A stretch of 64,000 nucleotides of DNA from Bacillota bacterium (GCA_023415055.1 JAEZLZ010000006.1:1-64000), one strand, 5' to 3'; shown: positions 1 to 9,227, counted from the first letter of the stretch. Made by a program: numbers and translations. The notes: generated from the sequence alone by a model not told the origin.

Positions 1-285
1 GGTTACCGTCCGAGACCCCAAGGAGAGGGTTATCAAGGCAATCGTCCTCAAGGAGAGGGTTACCGTCCGAGACCCCAAGGAGAAGGCTACCAAGGTAATC
101 GACCCCAAGGAGAAGGTTACCGTCCGAGACCCCAAGGAGAGGGTTATCAAGGCAACCGACCTCAGGGAGAGGGTTACAGACCGAGACCTCAGGGAGAGGG
201 TTACCAGGGCAACCGTCCACAAGGAGAGGGCTACAGACCGAGACCTCAAGGAGAAGGCTACCAGGGCAATCGACCCAATGCACAG
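1..285 (+). repeat. 57-bp in-frame tandem repeat in infB
   Basis: Five copies of a 57-bp unit start at 1, 58, 115, 172 and 229, and the last decays after about 275. Each encodes 19 residues made of GYRPRPQGE followed by GYQGNRPQGE. Copies differ mainly at synonymous third positions (gag/gaa, ggt/ggc, caa/cag), so the protein repeat is better conserved than the DNA. The array probably continues upstream of the window. It encodes a disordered, Arg/Gly/Tyr-rich N-terminal extension of IF-2. Confidence 0.95.
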
Positions 286-2436
286 GGCGGACAGCAGGGC
301 AGAGGTAATTATGGAGGTCAAGGCGGTTATAACAGACCGAACAATGGACAGAGACCGGGAGGCGGATTTAATCCTCGTGGTTTTGAAGACATGGGTAAGG
401 ATGACGATGATAAGCCTAGCTACGGTAACCGCGGCCCGGCTGCTAAGAAAGGCACCGGCAGAGGCGGCAGTGAACGTAAGAACTTTGATCAGCAGATTCT
501 AGATCAGAAGGTTGCAGAAAAGAACGATAACAGTAACAAGAGAAATAGAGATCGTATCAATAAAGAAAAGAGTTATAAGGATCGTGTCATGGCAGGACGC
601 GAGAATGATGAGATCAAGGCTAAGCTGCTTCCGAAGAAGGGCCAGTTTATCCAACCGAAGCCGATTCAGGTCGTTGAGGAAGAGATTAAGGTCATTACCA
701 TTCCCGAGGTATTAACCATTAAGGAATTAGCAGAAAAGATGAAGAAGCCTTCTGCAGCATTAATTAAGAAGCTATTCCTGGCAGGTAAGATAGTAACCCT
801 GAATCAGGAGATTACCTTTGAAGAAGCAGAAGAAATCGCACTGGAATATGAAATCATTGCAGAGAAAGAGATTCCGGTAAATGAAGTCGAGGAGCTCTTG
901 AAGGAAGAGGAAGAGGATCCTGCTACAATGGAAAAACGTCCTCCGGTTGTATGCGTTATGGGCCATGTTGATCATGGTAAAACTTCATTATTGGATGCCA
1001 TCCGCGAGAGTAATGTAACCTCCAGAGAAGCCGGCGGAATTACGCAGCATATCGGTGCGTATGTCGTAGAGGTCAATGGAGAGAAGATTACATTCTTAGA
1101 TACACCTGGACACGAAGCCTTCACAGCAATGCGTAAACGTGGTGCAAAATCCACTGACATCGCAATTTTGGTTGTTGCTGCAGACGATGGAGTAATGCCA
1201 CAGACGATCGAGGCAATTAATCATGCTAAGGCAGCCGGTGTTCAAATTATTGTAGCAATCAATAAAATAGATAAACCAAGTGCCAATATAGAACGAGTAA
1301 AGCAAGAGCTGACTGAGTATGAGCTGATTGCAGAGGATTGGGGTGGAGATACCATCTTTGTTCCGGTTTCCGCGCATACGAAGGAAGGTATTGACCATTT
1401 ACTGGAAATGATACTGCTCACTGCAGAAGTTACTGAATTAAAAGCAAATCCGAATCGTAATGCGAGAGGTATCGTTATTGAGGCAGAGCTAGATAAGGGT
1501 AGAGGTCCGGTTGCTACCATCCTGGTACAGAAGGGTACACTTCGTGTCGGTGATAATGTAGCAGTCGGTGCAGCTTTCGGTAAGGTACGTGCCATGAATG
1601 ATGACCAGGGAAGAAGAGTGAAGGAAGCAACACCTTCCACACCGGTTGAGATTCTCGGCTTAAATGAAGTTCCGGATGCAGGTGAAACCTTGCTTGCTAC
1701 CAATAATGAGAAGGAAGCAAGATCAATTGCTGATGCATATCTTGCACAAAGTAAGGAGAAACTGCTTGCAGATACAAAAGCAAAATTATCACTTGACGGT
1801 CTGTTCTCTCAGATTCAGGCTGGTAATATCAAAGAGCTTAACCTTATTATCAAAGCAGATGTTCAAGGCTCTGTAGAGGCAATGAAGCAGAGCTTGTTAA
1901 AGCTTAGCAATAAAGAGGTTGCAGTACGCGTTCTTCATGGTGGAGTTGGTGCCATCAATGAATCCGACGTAATTCTTGCCAGCACCTCTAATGCTATTAT
2001 CATCGGTTTCAATGTGAAACCGGACAATGCAGCAAAAGAGACAGCGGACCGCGAGAAAGTGGATGTTAAGCTTTACCGTGTTATTTACAATGCCATCAAT
2101 GATATTGAAGCAGCGATGAAGGGTATGTTAGATCCGGTATTTGAGGAGCGTATTATTGGCCATGCAGATGTACGTATGACCTTTAAGGCTTCCGGTATTG
2201 GTACGATTGCAGGCTCCTATGTAATTGACGGTAAAGTAATCAGAGGAAGTAAAGCAAGAATATATAGAGACAATACCTTAATTTATGAAGGAATCTTAGC
2301 ATCCCTGAAGAGATTCCAAGATGATGTCAAAGAGGTTGCTGCAAATTATGAATGCGGACTTGTATTTGAAAAATTTAATGATGTCAAGGAAGGCGATAAG
2401 GTTGAGCTCTATGTAATGGTTGAAGTGCCCCGCTAG
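1..2436 (+). CDS. infB: translation initiation factor IF-2 (5'-truncated by window)
   Basis: IF-2 is the GTPase that brings initiator tRNA to the 30S subunit and promotes 50S joining. The frame is open from base 1, so the true start lies upstream. The first 95 or so visible residues are a low-complexity G/Q/R/P/Y/N-rich tail built from a 19-residue repeat. A charged linker and the IF2-N helical region follow (about bases 700-900). The G domain has G1 GHVDHGKT at 961-984, then DTPGHEAF and NKID. The beta-barrel and C-terminal initiator-tRNA domains follow to the stop. The internal ATG at 391 is not the start, because the reading frame and the repeats continue upstream of it. It heads a run with rbfA, nrnA, truB and ribF, the usual Firmicutes order. 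Assignment is secure; only the N-terminus is missing. Confidence 0.97.
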   Translation, partial: GYRPRPQGEGYQGNRPQGEGYRPRPQGEGYQGNRPQGEGYRPRPQGEGYQGNRPQGEGYRPRPQGEGYQGNRPQGEGYRPRPQGEGYQGNRPNAQGGQQGRGNYGGQGGYNRPNNGQRPGGGFNPRGFEDMGKDDDDKPSYGNRGPAAKKGTGRGGSERKNFDQQILDQKVAEKNDNSNKRNRDRINKEKSYKDRVMAGRENDEIKAKLLPKKGQFIQPKPIQVVEEEIKVITIPEVLTIKELAEKMKKPSAALIKKLFLAGKIVTLNQEITFEEAEEIALEYEIIAEKEIPVNEVEELLKEEEEDPATMEKRPPVVCVMGHVDHGKTSLLDAIRESNVTSREAGGITQHIGAYVVEVNGEKITFLDTPGHEAFTAMRKRGAKSTDIAILVVAADDGVMPQTIEAINHAKAAGVQIIVAINKIDKPSANIERVKQELTEYELIAEDWGGDTIFVPVSAHTKEGIDHLLEMILLTAEVTELKANPNRNARGIVIEAELDKGRGPVATILVQKGTLRVGDNVAVGAAFGKVRAMNDDQGRRVKEATPSTPVEILGLNEVPDAGETLLATNNEKEARSIADAYLAQSKEKLLADTKAKLSLDGLFSQIQAGNIKELNLIIKADVQGSVEAMKQSLLKLSNKEVAVRVLHGGVGAINESDVILASTSNAIIIGFNVKPDNAAKETADREKVDVKLYRVIYNAINDIEAAMKGMLDPVFEERIIGHADVRMTFKASGIGTIAGSYVIDGKVIRGSKARIYRDNTLIYEGILASLKRFQDDVKEVAANYECGLVFEKFNDVKEGDKVELYVMVEVPR

Positions 2437-2486
2437 TTCTTTCCGGGAGCATGGAGCTGCTTTTCATAGGCAGTATGGAGGTTGTT

Positions 2487-2918
2487 ATGAGGAAAAACAG
2501 TATTAAGAACACCAGAATAAACGGTGAAGTTCAGAAGGTGCTGAGTACCTTAATCAGCAGGGAGATCAAGGATCCGAGAATTAATCCTATGACCAGTGTG
2601 GTAGCCGTAGAGGTTGCCCCTGATCTAAAGACTGCCAAGGTATACATCAGTGTCCTGGGCGATGAGGAATCCAAGGAATCCACCCGCAAGGGATTGAAGA
2701 GTGCAGCTTCCTTTATGCGAGGACAATTGGCAAAGACTCTGAACCTGAGAAATACTCCCGAACTTACCTTTATCATTGATAATTCCATTGAATATGGAGT
2801 TAATATGTCTAAGCTGATTGATGAGGTCAACAGAAAATCCACTCATCATGACGAAGGCCTTATGGATGATTTGGATGATGAGGAAGATACAGAGGATGAC
2901 GTAGAGAGAGAAGATTAA
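2487..2918 (+). CDS. rbfA: 30S ribosome-binding factor A
   Basis: RbfA binds the 30S subunit near the 5' end of 16S rRNA and assists late maturation. The protein is about 143 residues, starting MRKNSIKNTRING, with the typical KH-like core (SREIKDPRI, then TKAKVYISV-type strands and a C-terminal SIEYGVNMSKLI segment). An acidic tail of D/E residues follows, longer than the minimal family. The start at 2487 is chosen because GGAGG lies at 2477-2481, five bases upstream; ATGs at 2451 and 2475 are in frame but poorly spaced. It lies 50 bases after infB and 27 bases before nrnA, so co-transcription is likely. Confidence 0.93.
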   Translation: MRKNSIKNTRINGEVQKVLSTLISREIKDPRINPMTSVVAVEVAPDLKTAKVYISVLGDEESKESTRKGLKSAASFMRGQLAKTLNLRNTPELTFIIDNSIEYGVNMSKLIDEVNRKSTHHDEGLMDDLDDEEDTEDDVERED

Positions 2919-2945
2919 ACTTCTCATAGAAGAGGATAATAGCCT

Positions 2946-3932
2946 ATGAATAAGATTAATGCAGAAGTAATGGGTGCAAAGAGAATTGCAATTGCCGGAC
3001 ACATCCGACCGGACGGGGACTGTATTGGTTCCTGTACGGCACTCTACCTGTATCTGAGCCAGAACAAAGAAAAGCTGGGTCTTGAGCAGGTAGACGTATA
3101 TCTGGAACCCTTTGGGAACGAATTTCGTATTCTGACCGGTGTGGATGAGATCAAACACTCCTATGATACAGAAGAGTGTTACGATACTTTTATTTCACTG
3201 GACTGCGGAAGCTTAGATCGGTTAGGAAATGCATTAAAATTTTATAACACAGCTAAGAAAACAATTAACATTGACCACCACATCAGCAACCAGGCTTTTG
3301 CTAAGGTGAACCATGTGGTGGCCGATGCATCCTCAACTTGTGAGGTCTTATTTACCTTAATGGATGAGGAAGAGATCACAGCAGAAATAGCTGCAGCTTT
3401 ATATGTGGGACTCATTCATGATACCGGAGTGTTCAAGCACAGTAATACCTCAGAGAAAACCATGAATATCGCAGGAAAGCTCATCTCAAAGGGGATTGAT
3501 TTTTCTAATCTGATTGATGAATCCTTTTATGCCAAAACCTATATGCAGAATCAGATTCTGGGACGCTGCCTTATGGAAAGCATGCTGGTGCTGGAAGGAA
3601 AAGTCGTTTTTGCTTCTCTAAGCCGAAGAATGCTAGACTTTTACGGAGCTACCACGGCGGATCTGGATGGTATTATCGATCAACTTCGGGTAACGAAGGG
3701 GACGGAAGTTGCTATCTTTATCTATGAGACTGACGTACATGAATATAAGGTGAGCATGCGATCCAACGGTGAGCTTAATGTAAGCAGGATTGCGGTGTAT
3801 TTCGGCGGTGGAGGTCACATCAAGGCTGCCGGATGTACGATGCATGGCTCGGTACATGATGTTATCAATAATTTAACTGCACATATCGAAGCACAATTAA
3901 AGGAAATCGAAGACTCAAAGAACCAGCTTTGA
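2946..3932 (+). CDS. nrnA: DHH/DHHA1 phosphoesterase, NrnA type (oligoribonuclease / pAp phosphatase)
   Basis: Members of this family degrade nanoRNAs of 2-5 nucleotides and can dephosphorylate 3'-phosphoadenosine 5'-phosphate. At 328 residues it is full length. The N-terminal DHH domain shows HIRPDGDCIGS (metal-binding motif I), SLDCGS and DHHISN. The C-terminal DHHA1 domain has the GGGGH-IKAAGC substrate-binding loop. An AGAGGA-like ribosome binding site precedes the ATG. Its place between rbfA and truB is standard in Firmicutes. The exact substrate preference cannot be read from sequence. Confidence 0.9.
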   Translation: MNKINAEVMGAKRIAIAGHIRPDGDCIGSCTALYLYLSQNKEKLGLEQVDVYLEPFGNEFRILTGVDEIKHSYDTEECYDTFISLDCGSLDRLGNALKFYNTAKKTINIDHHISNQAFAKVNHVVADASSTCEVLFTLMDEEEITAEIAAALYVGLIHDTGVFKHSNTSEKTMNIAGKLISKGIDFSNLIDESFYAKTYMQNQILGRCLMESMLVLEGKVVFASLSRRMLDFYGATTADLDGIIDQLRVTKGTEVAIFIYETDVHEYKVSMRSNGELNVSRIAVYFGGGGHIKAAGCTMHGSVHDVINNLTAHIEAQLKEIEDSKNQL

Positions 3933-3948
3933 TAAGGGGTACTGAAAA

Positions 3949-4851
3949 TTGATTGATGGAATAATCAATGTTTATAAAGAAAAAGGATATACCTCTTTTG
4001 ATGTTGTTGCAAAACTGAGGGGTATCTTAAAAATGAAAAAAATCGGGCATACGGGAACTCTGGACCCGGATGCGGAAGGTGTCTTACCGGTATGTATTGG
4101 CAAAGCTACAAAGCTTGTAGATCTGATTACCGAGAAGGATAAGACTTATCATGCAGTAGGCAGGCTCGGGATCACAACCGATACCCAGGATATGACCGGA
4201 AAGATAATCAAATCATCCGAAGTTGATATTAGTTATGAGGAGTTATCCAGGGTGATAAACAGCTACATAGGGGAATATCTTCAATTGCCTCCCATGTACT
4301 CTGCCATCAAGGTGGATGGTAAAAAGCTGTATGAACTGGCAAGGCAAGGCAAAGAAGTGGAACGGGAGAGACGCAAGGTCGTCATACGGGATATCCAATT
4401 ACTTCAATATGTAGCTGACAATCAAGAATTCAGTGTGATTGTAGATTGCGGAAAAGGCACCTACATCCGTACCCTTCTTCATGATATCGGCGATACTCTG
4501 GGTTGTGGAGCCGCTATGAAGAGCCTTGTGCGAACCAAGGTAGGAGTATTCTCATTGGAGGAAGCATTGAAGCTTTCCGAAATCGAAGAACTGGTGAAAA
4601 CAGACATGCTTACCCCACATATCCATACAATTGATACAATTTTTTCCCATTATTCAAAACTGGTTGTGACAGGAGAGACTCAAAAACGAATCTATAACGG
4701 TAATATATTTACCACGGGACAGGTACCTACATTAAATGATAAGGAACTGACCGATACGGTTCGGGTATATGACAGCGAGGAACGCTTTATCGGGTTATAT
4801 GCGTATCTTTCGGAAGAGAAGGTATTTAAACCGATAAAAATGTTCTTATGA
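3949..4851 (+). CDS. truB: tRNA pseudouridine-55 synthase
   Basis: TruB makes pseudouridine 55 in the T-loop of tRNAs. The 300-residue protein has the N-terminal GIINVYKEKGYTSFDVV segment and the catalytic HTGTLDPDAEGVLP motif with its aspartate. QLPPMYSAIKVDGKKLYELAR and RGTYIR-like catalytic-domain blocks (here GKGTYIRTL) follow. The start codon is TTG at 3949, with AAGGGG about nine bases upstream; no ATG is better placed and the family normally starts exactly here. It lies 16 bases after nrnA. Confidence 0.95.
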   Translation: MIDGIINVYKEKGYTSFDVVAKLRGILKMKKIGHTGTLDPDAEGVLPVCIGKATKLVDLITEKDKTYHAVGRLGITTDTQDMTGKIIKSSEVDISYEELSRVINSYIGEYLQLPPMYSAIKVDGKKLYELARQGKEVERERRKVVIRDIQLLQYVADNQEFSVIVDCGKGTYIRTLLHDIGDTLGCGAAMKSLVRTKVGVFSLEEALKLSEIEELVKTDMLTPHIHTIDTIFSHYSKLVVTGETQKRIYNGNIFTTGQVPTLNDKELTDTVRVYDSEERFIGLYAYLSEEKVFKPIKMFL

Positions 4852-4879
4852 TTTGAATGTCTGCAATCTGGAGGATACG

Positions 4880-5800
4880 ATGGAATATATAGCTGGAAAT
4901 ACAGATTTTATATATAAAAATACGGTTGTAACCCTTGGTAAGTTTGACGGATTGCACCTTGGTCACCAGGAATTAATTGATCAAGTGATTGCTTACAAAC
5001 AACAGGGACTCAAGGCGGTAATGTTCAGCTTCCTGATGCATCCGGGTAATCTTTTTTCCGACAAGGAATTTGAACTTATTTATACGGAGGAAGAAAAGGT
5101 ATCCAAATTAAATCACTCCGGAATTGATGTATTGATTTCGTACCCTTTTACGGAGGAGACCAGATCCATGGAGCCGGAAGCGTTTATCAGTGAAATACTT
5201 GTGAAAAAGCTGGATGTCAAGGTGATCGTTGTCGGTAAGGATTTTCGCTTTGGATACCGGGCAAGGGGAGATGTAGATTTCCTGAAGCAGAGAGAAGTGG
5301 CCTATGGTTACAAAGTAGTGGACTGCGAGAAACGTACCTGGAAGAATGAAGTCATCAGCAGTTCAGCAATAAGAAAAGCACTAAAGCAGGGTGATATCGA
5401 GTCTGCTAACATCATGCTTGGCAAGCCCTACATGATTCGGGGTGAGGTCCTGCATGGCCGCCGTATTGGCCGCACCATTGGTATGCCTACGACAAACCTG
5501 GTCCCGGCTACTTCGAAGTTGCTGCCGCCCTGCGGAGTATACGTATCTACGACCTTAATCGACGGAAAACATTACGGCAGTGTAACGAACATAGGGTATA
5601 AGCCGACGGTTGGAGAAGAAGAATATATTGGTGTCGAGACTTATATCTTTGACTTTAACGAGGATCTCTACGGTAAGATGATTGAAGTAGAATTATACTT
5701 TTATATCCGACCTGAATTAAAATTTGATTCAATCGAAGAGCTAATCATTAAGATGAGAGAAGATATGATTATTGCAAAGAATTATTTAAAAAAATTTTAG
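4880..5800 (+). CDS. ribF: bifunctional riboflavin kinase / FAD synthetase
   Basis: RibF phosphorylates riboflavin to FMN and adenylylates FMN to FAD. The N-terminal FAD-synthetase half has GKFDGLHLGHQ (nucleotidyltransferase HxGH-type motif) and SSSAIRKAL. The C-terminal flavokinase half has GRRIGRTIGMPTTNL and the VSTTLIDGKHYGSVTNIGYKPT strands. Length is 306 residues with the ATG at 4880, which has GGAGG at 4870-4874. A TTG at 4853 would add nine residues but has no ribosome binding site. It is the last gene of the infB block; no clear terminator with a T-tract follows. Confidence 0.94.
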   Translation: MEYIAGNTDFIYKNTVVTLGKFDGLHLGHQELIDQVIAYKQQGLKAVMFSFLMHPGNLFSDKEFELIYTEEEKVSKLNHSGIDVLISYPFTEETRSMEPEAFISEILVKKLDVKVIVVGKDFRFGYRARGDVDFLKQREVAYGYKVVDCEKRTWKNEVISSSAIRKALKQGDIESANIMLGKPYMIRGEVLHGRRIGRTIGMPTTNLVPATSKLLPPCGVYVSTTLIDGKHYGSVTNIGYKPTVGEEEYIGVETYIFDFNEDLYGKMIEVELYFYIRPELKFDSIEELIIKMREDMIIAKNYLKKF

Positions 5801-6324
5801 ATTATTGCCCTGAGCTGGCGGATGACTTCTTATACGAAGCTGATCACGCAGGCCGGGGCAATTTTGTAGTAGCGGAACTATATCTAGGATACGGCAGAAG
5901 ATGTAAGATCGTGAGTTTTGTTAAAATTGATATAAACTATATTCGACTGTTAAGTAGCTATTAATCGGTGAAGTATCGAGTGTCAAAAGCACCTATGGTG
6001 CTTTCCGGAAAGAAACGATTGTCTTGCAAGCTGGCTTGCAACAGCAATCGTTTCCTTCCGGAAAGGCACAATACACGATTCATCGTGTATTGTGTCTTTT
6101 GACACGGTGAGTGTACAAAAAAACAGGGACGTAAAAAAATCTAAAATAAAAATCATATTGACCTAAACTAAAACCTCCATATTAAGGAAACATCTTATTA
6201 TCAAATTATCCCTTAATTATAATATAATTAAAAATATGGAAAAATAATTCCAAGATACTGATTTGTATTGTATACTTAGTTAAATGCTTCACAATAATGA
6301 TTAATATAAGTGACGGGGGTAGGA
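5801..6324. other. 524-base gap after ribF
   Basis: No convincing gene. One reading phase on the + strand is open from about 5797 to 5964, beginning inside the end of ribF, but it has no usable start codon. A large palindromic element fills 5980-6105 (separate entry). 6110-6310 is AT-rich and should hold the promoter of the downstream ABC genes; I could not pick a convincing -35/-10 pair. Confidence 0.6.
5980..6105. repeat. four-way-junction palindromic element
   Basis: An outer 10-bp stem, GTGTCAAAAG (5980-5989) with CTTTTGACAC (6096-6105), encloses three arms. Arm 1 is CACC-TAT-GGTG at 5990-6000. Arm 2 pairs 6001-6021 with 6045-6065 (21 pairs, one mismatch) and carries an inner hairpin TTGCAAG-CTGG-CTTGCAA. 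Arm 3 pairs 6067-6078 with 6083-6094 (12 perfect pairs, loop TTCA). Almost every base is paired. It has no T-tract and no coding capacity. It may be a small non-autonomous mobile element or a folded RNA; I cannot tell which. Confidence 0.8.
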
Positions 6325-7092
6325 ATGATGTTATCAGTGAATAATGTAACTAAGAAATATGGTAAGCTGATTGCAAATGATCAAATCAGCTTTGATATCA
6401 ATTCCAAGGAGATTTCCATTCTTCTTGGACCGAACGGTGCAGGAAAATCAACAATTATTAAATGTATTGCAGGACTCTTAAAATTTGACGGAAATATTCT
6501 GATTAATGGGAGTGAGAATAAATCCATCCAGGCAAAGAGAGAGCTGGGTTATATTCCTGAAATTCCGGCACTTTACGATATGCTAACGGTATGGGAGCAT
6601 ATGGAGTTCATAGCCAGAGCTTATTCTCTTCAGAATTGGAAGAGCCGAGCAGAAGAACTTCTGGTGCGTTTTGAATTAGAGGACAAGAAGAAAAAGCTTG
6701 GTAATGAATTATCAAAGGGTATGCAGCAAAAGGTAAGTATCTGCTGTGGTCTTCTGCCGGAACCGAAGGTAATCCTGTTTGATGAGCCTCTGGTTGGTCT
6801 GGACCCTCATGCTATTAAGGAATTGAAGAATATGTTCCTTGAGCTTCGCAACAACGGAGCGGCCATCCTAATCAGCACACATATGCTTGACAGTGTGGAA
6901 GAGTTCTGGGATAGTACGAACATAATGATGAACGGAAAAATAGCAGCAAGAAGAACTCGCAAAGAAATTGAGGGTTCAGGAGAAAATCTGGAAGCATTAT
7001 TTTTTAACATTACCGAAGGAGAGAAAGAAAAATCGAAGGAATTAACAGGTGTGGACAGGAAGCCGAACTCTACAGCGGAAGGAGAACGGTAA
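6325..7092 (+). CDS. ABC transporter ATP-binding protein
   Basis: Cytoplasmic ATPase of an ABC-2-type exporter. It has Walker A GPNGAGKST, signature ELSKGMQQK, Walker B VILFDEP with LVGLDP D-loop, and H-loop STHML. About 255 residues. Two adjacent ATGs (6325, 6328) follow GGGGG at 6315-6319; either may be used, and a GTG at 6310 lies upstream of the Shine-Dalgarno and is unlikely. The C-terminal 30 residues are polar and non-conserved. The permease begins two bases after its stop, so the two form one unit. Substrate unknown. Confidence 0.9.
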   Translation: MMLSVNNVTKKYGKLIANDQISFDINSKEISILLGPNGAGKSTIIKCIAGLLKFDGNILINGSENKSIQAKRELGYIPEIPALYDMLTVWEHMEFIARAYSLQNWKSRAEELLVRFELEDKKKKLGNELSKGMQQKVSICCGLLPEPKVILFDEPLVGLDPHAIKELKNMFLELRNNGAAILISTHMLDSVEEFWDSTNIMMNGKIAARRTRKEIEGSGENLEALFFNITEGEKEKSKELTGVDRKPNSTAEGER

Positions 7093-7094
7093 AT

Positions 7095-8699
7095 ATGAAG
7101 GCGTTGGCTTATTTAATGATTACACGTATCAAGAACCGGATTCTATCTTTGAAGAAGAAGCCTGCAATGCTGATACTCTATCTGTTTATTATTGCCTGTG
7201 TTGCTTTTTCAGTGATTATTTTACTGATCTCAAATAGGGATATGCAGCAGATAAATTATGCGGATGATCGTATCCTGCTTCTTATTCTTTCCGGACTGGG
7301 ATTATTATATCTATGGATATTTACTAACTCCGGCTTATCAACAGGATCAAGCTTATTCACTATGCCGGATGTGGGCTTGTTGTTTGTGGCACCGATTTCC
7401 TCGAAGAAGATCTTATTTTACGGTTTGATTAATACATTGGGGAAATCCTTGCTTGGTTCAATTTTTATCTTTTATCAGATCGGAAATCTGAAAACAAATT
7501 TCGGATATGGCTTTAAAGAAATACTTGCGTTGTTTTTGATTTTTGCCTTAATGGTAATGTTTTGCCAGCTGCTGGCAATTGGAATCTATATCTTCTCTAA
7601 TGGCAATGAGAATCGTAAGAAGCTTGTCCGTATATTGATTTATGCCCTGTACGGAATAATTGTGATTGGGGTATTGATGATACAGAGGCATGAGCAGATG
7701 GGACTATGGCAGGCTATATTAAGGCTGACCGATCAGAGCTGGTTTGGTTATCTGCCGGTTGCAGGCTGGGTAAGTATGTTCTTCCAGGGTGTTGTTCATG
7801 GTTCTGTACCGATGATATTCATTCCGCTTATACTTTTTTTTGTAGCAGGTGCAATGATTGTATCCTTTCTTACCATGGGCACGGCTGATTATTATGAGGA
7901 TGTACTTGTCTCAACGGAAACAACATATCAGACCCTGAGTGCTGCTAAGGAAGGCAGAAGTATTCCGAAAGCTAATGCAAGAAGAATAAAGGTTAAGGAT
8001 AGCGAGCAGGGGATTAAGCACGGGATGGGTGCAAGCACCTTTTTATATAAACATATTCTTGAGCTTCGTAGAAAGAGCAGATTTGTCTTTGTGGATACTT
8101 ACACCATATTACTAATGTGTGGAACAGGAGCTGCCGGATATTATTTTAATCGATTTGATGCCCCTTCTGAGGCAGCCTATTTTATTCTTGGAACGGCTGT
8201 TTATTTACAATTTATCTTCTCGATGATGGGAAAACTGAAAACAGAACTGTTAAAGCCGTATATATTTCTGATACCGGAAAAATCAATAAAAAAAGTATTT
8301 ATGGCTTCCTTGTCCTCGTTGATTAAACACGGAATAGACGGAACTCTAATGTTTTTGGTATTGATACTGACCGGAGGCACGGATCCTCTGACCGGATTAT
8401 TATCCGCGATTGCCTATACCTCATCGGGGGCTGTGTTCGTGGCACTGACGATTCTTTATCAGAGAGTACTGGGTGGACAGCCGAATAAACTTGTACAGAT
8501 GTTCTTGAGCATTGGAATATTGATTGCTGTTATGGGACCTGCAATCGGTGTCTCTGTTGTAGCCGCAATTATATTACCAAATGCACTGGATTTCTTATGC
8601 ACCCTGCCATTTTCTATTTTATGTATTCTCATCGCTGCATTAGTATTGGTTGCCTGCGGTAATCTGATCGATAAAACAGAATATACGGGTAAAAGTTGA
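7095..8699 (+). CDS. ABC exporter membrane subunit
   Basis: A 534-residue integral membrane protein with about ten hydrophobic segments in two halves, split by a polar loop near residues 260-320. It looks like the putative ABC-exporter membrane proteins that pair with a single ATPase (ABC-2-like). An AAGGAG site overlaps the end of the ATPase gene, two bases separate stop and start, so expression is coupled. No extracellular domain or signature identifies the substrate. The pair sits between ribF and rpsO, which are often close neighbours in related genomes. Confidence 0.8.
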   Translation: MKALAYLMITRIKNRILSLKKKPAMLILYLFIIACVAFSVIILLISNRDMQQINYADDRILLLILSGLGLLYLWIFTNSGLSTGSSLFTMPDVGLLFVAPISSKKILFYGLINTLGKSLLGSIFIFYQIGNLKTNFGYGFKEILALFLIFALMVMFCQLLAIGIYIFSNGNENRKKLVRILIYALYGIIVIGVLMIQRHEQMGLWQAILRLTDQSWFGYLPVAGWVSMFFQGVVHGSVPMIFIPLILFFVAGAMIVSFLTMGTADYYEDVLVSTETTYQTLSAAKEGRSIPKANARRIKVKDSEQGIKHGMGASTFLYKHILELRRKSRFVFVDTYTILLMCGTGAAGYYFNRFDAPSEAAYFILGTAVYLQFIFSMMGKLKTELLKPYIFLIPEKSIKKVFMASLSSLIKHGIDGTLMFLVLILTGGTDPLTGLLSAIAYTSSGAVFVALTILYQRVLGGQPNKLVQMFLSIGILIAVMGPAIGVSVVAAIILPNALDFLCTLPFSILCILIAALVLVACGNLIDKTEYTGKS

Positions 8700-8771
8700 A
8701 GAAGCGGTAATCTGAAGCTTAAGTGAAATTCTTTCATTTGTGCTCATTTGTGTTTATTCTGCAAAAAAATG

Positions 8772-8800
8772 TTTACAATAAGACTTAAATATGTTATTAT
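8772..8800 (+). promoter_or_regulatory. rpsO promoter and leader
   Basis: TTTACA (8772-8777), 17-base spacer, TATTAT (8795-8800). The predicted leader of about 80 bases to the rpsO start contains several short complementary segments. Leader-mediated autoregulation by S15 is known in other bacteria, but I cannot identify a known S15 site here. Confidence 0.65.
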
Positions 8801-8889
8801 TCCATAGTGATAACCAGCCAATACCAGGAATTTGGACACTCCGACCTTATTCTTAGTATTAGGCGTTTCAATGAAAGGAGAAAATTACA

Positions 8890-9156
8890 ATGATTAGCAA
8901 AGAGAAAAAGCAGGAAATCATCAAAAACTTCGGAAGAACACCTGAGGATACAGGATCACCGGAGGTTCAAATCGCACTCTTATCAGAGAGAATTAATGAG
9001 TTAACTGAGCATTTGAAGAACAATAAGAAGGATCATCATTCCAGAAGAGGTCTTCTTAAGATGGTTGGACAAAGAAGAGGCTTACTTGAGTACTTAAAGA
9101 AAACGAATATCGATGGATATCGTACTCTCATCGAGCGTTTAGGTTTAAGAAAATAG
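8890..9156 (+). CDS. rpsO: 30S ribosomal protein S15
   Basis: S15 binds the central domain of 16S rRNA and helps form an intersubunit bridge. The 88-residue length is standard. It shows the conserved FGRTPEDTGSPEVQIALLSERI segment, the HHSRRGLLKMVGQRRGLL helix pair and the C-terminal Y--LIERLGLRK. AAAGGAG precedes the ATG. It has its own promoter and a terminator, so it is probably monocistronic. pnp, its usual neighbour, is separated from it here by two genes. Confidence 0.98.
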   Translation: MISKEKKQEIIKNFGRTPEDTGSPEVQIALLSERINELTEHLKNNKKDHHSRRGLLKMVGQRRGLLEYLKKTNIDGYRTLIERLGLRK

Positions 9157-9179
9157 TAATCATCTAAATTTACTTTAAG

Positions 9180-9227
9180 CTGTCCCTTGTTATAGCCGCT
9201 CGTGCTCAAACAGGGGCAGTTTTTTTA
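9180..9227 (+). terminator. rho-independent terminator after rpsO
   Basis: CTGTCCC (9180-9186) pairs with GGGGCAG (9213-9219) with one G-U pair. An inner TTG/CAA extension is possible. Eight T residues follow (9220-9227). It lies 24 bases after the rpsO stop. Confidence 0.85.

Noticed and set aside
391..423. MGKDDDDK at the internal ATG of infB looks like an enterokinase tag
   Set aside because: The frame is open upstream with coding repeats; it is a natural acidic stretch in the IF-2 linker, not a tag or start.
5797..5964. Reading phase open after ribF that gives a protein-like sequence (ELADDFLYEADHAGRGNFV)
   Set aside because: No start codon or ribosome binding site, and no family recognised; could be a relic but cannot be supported.
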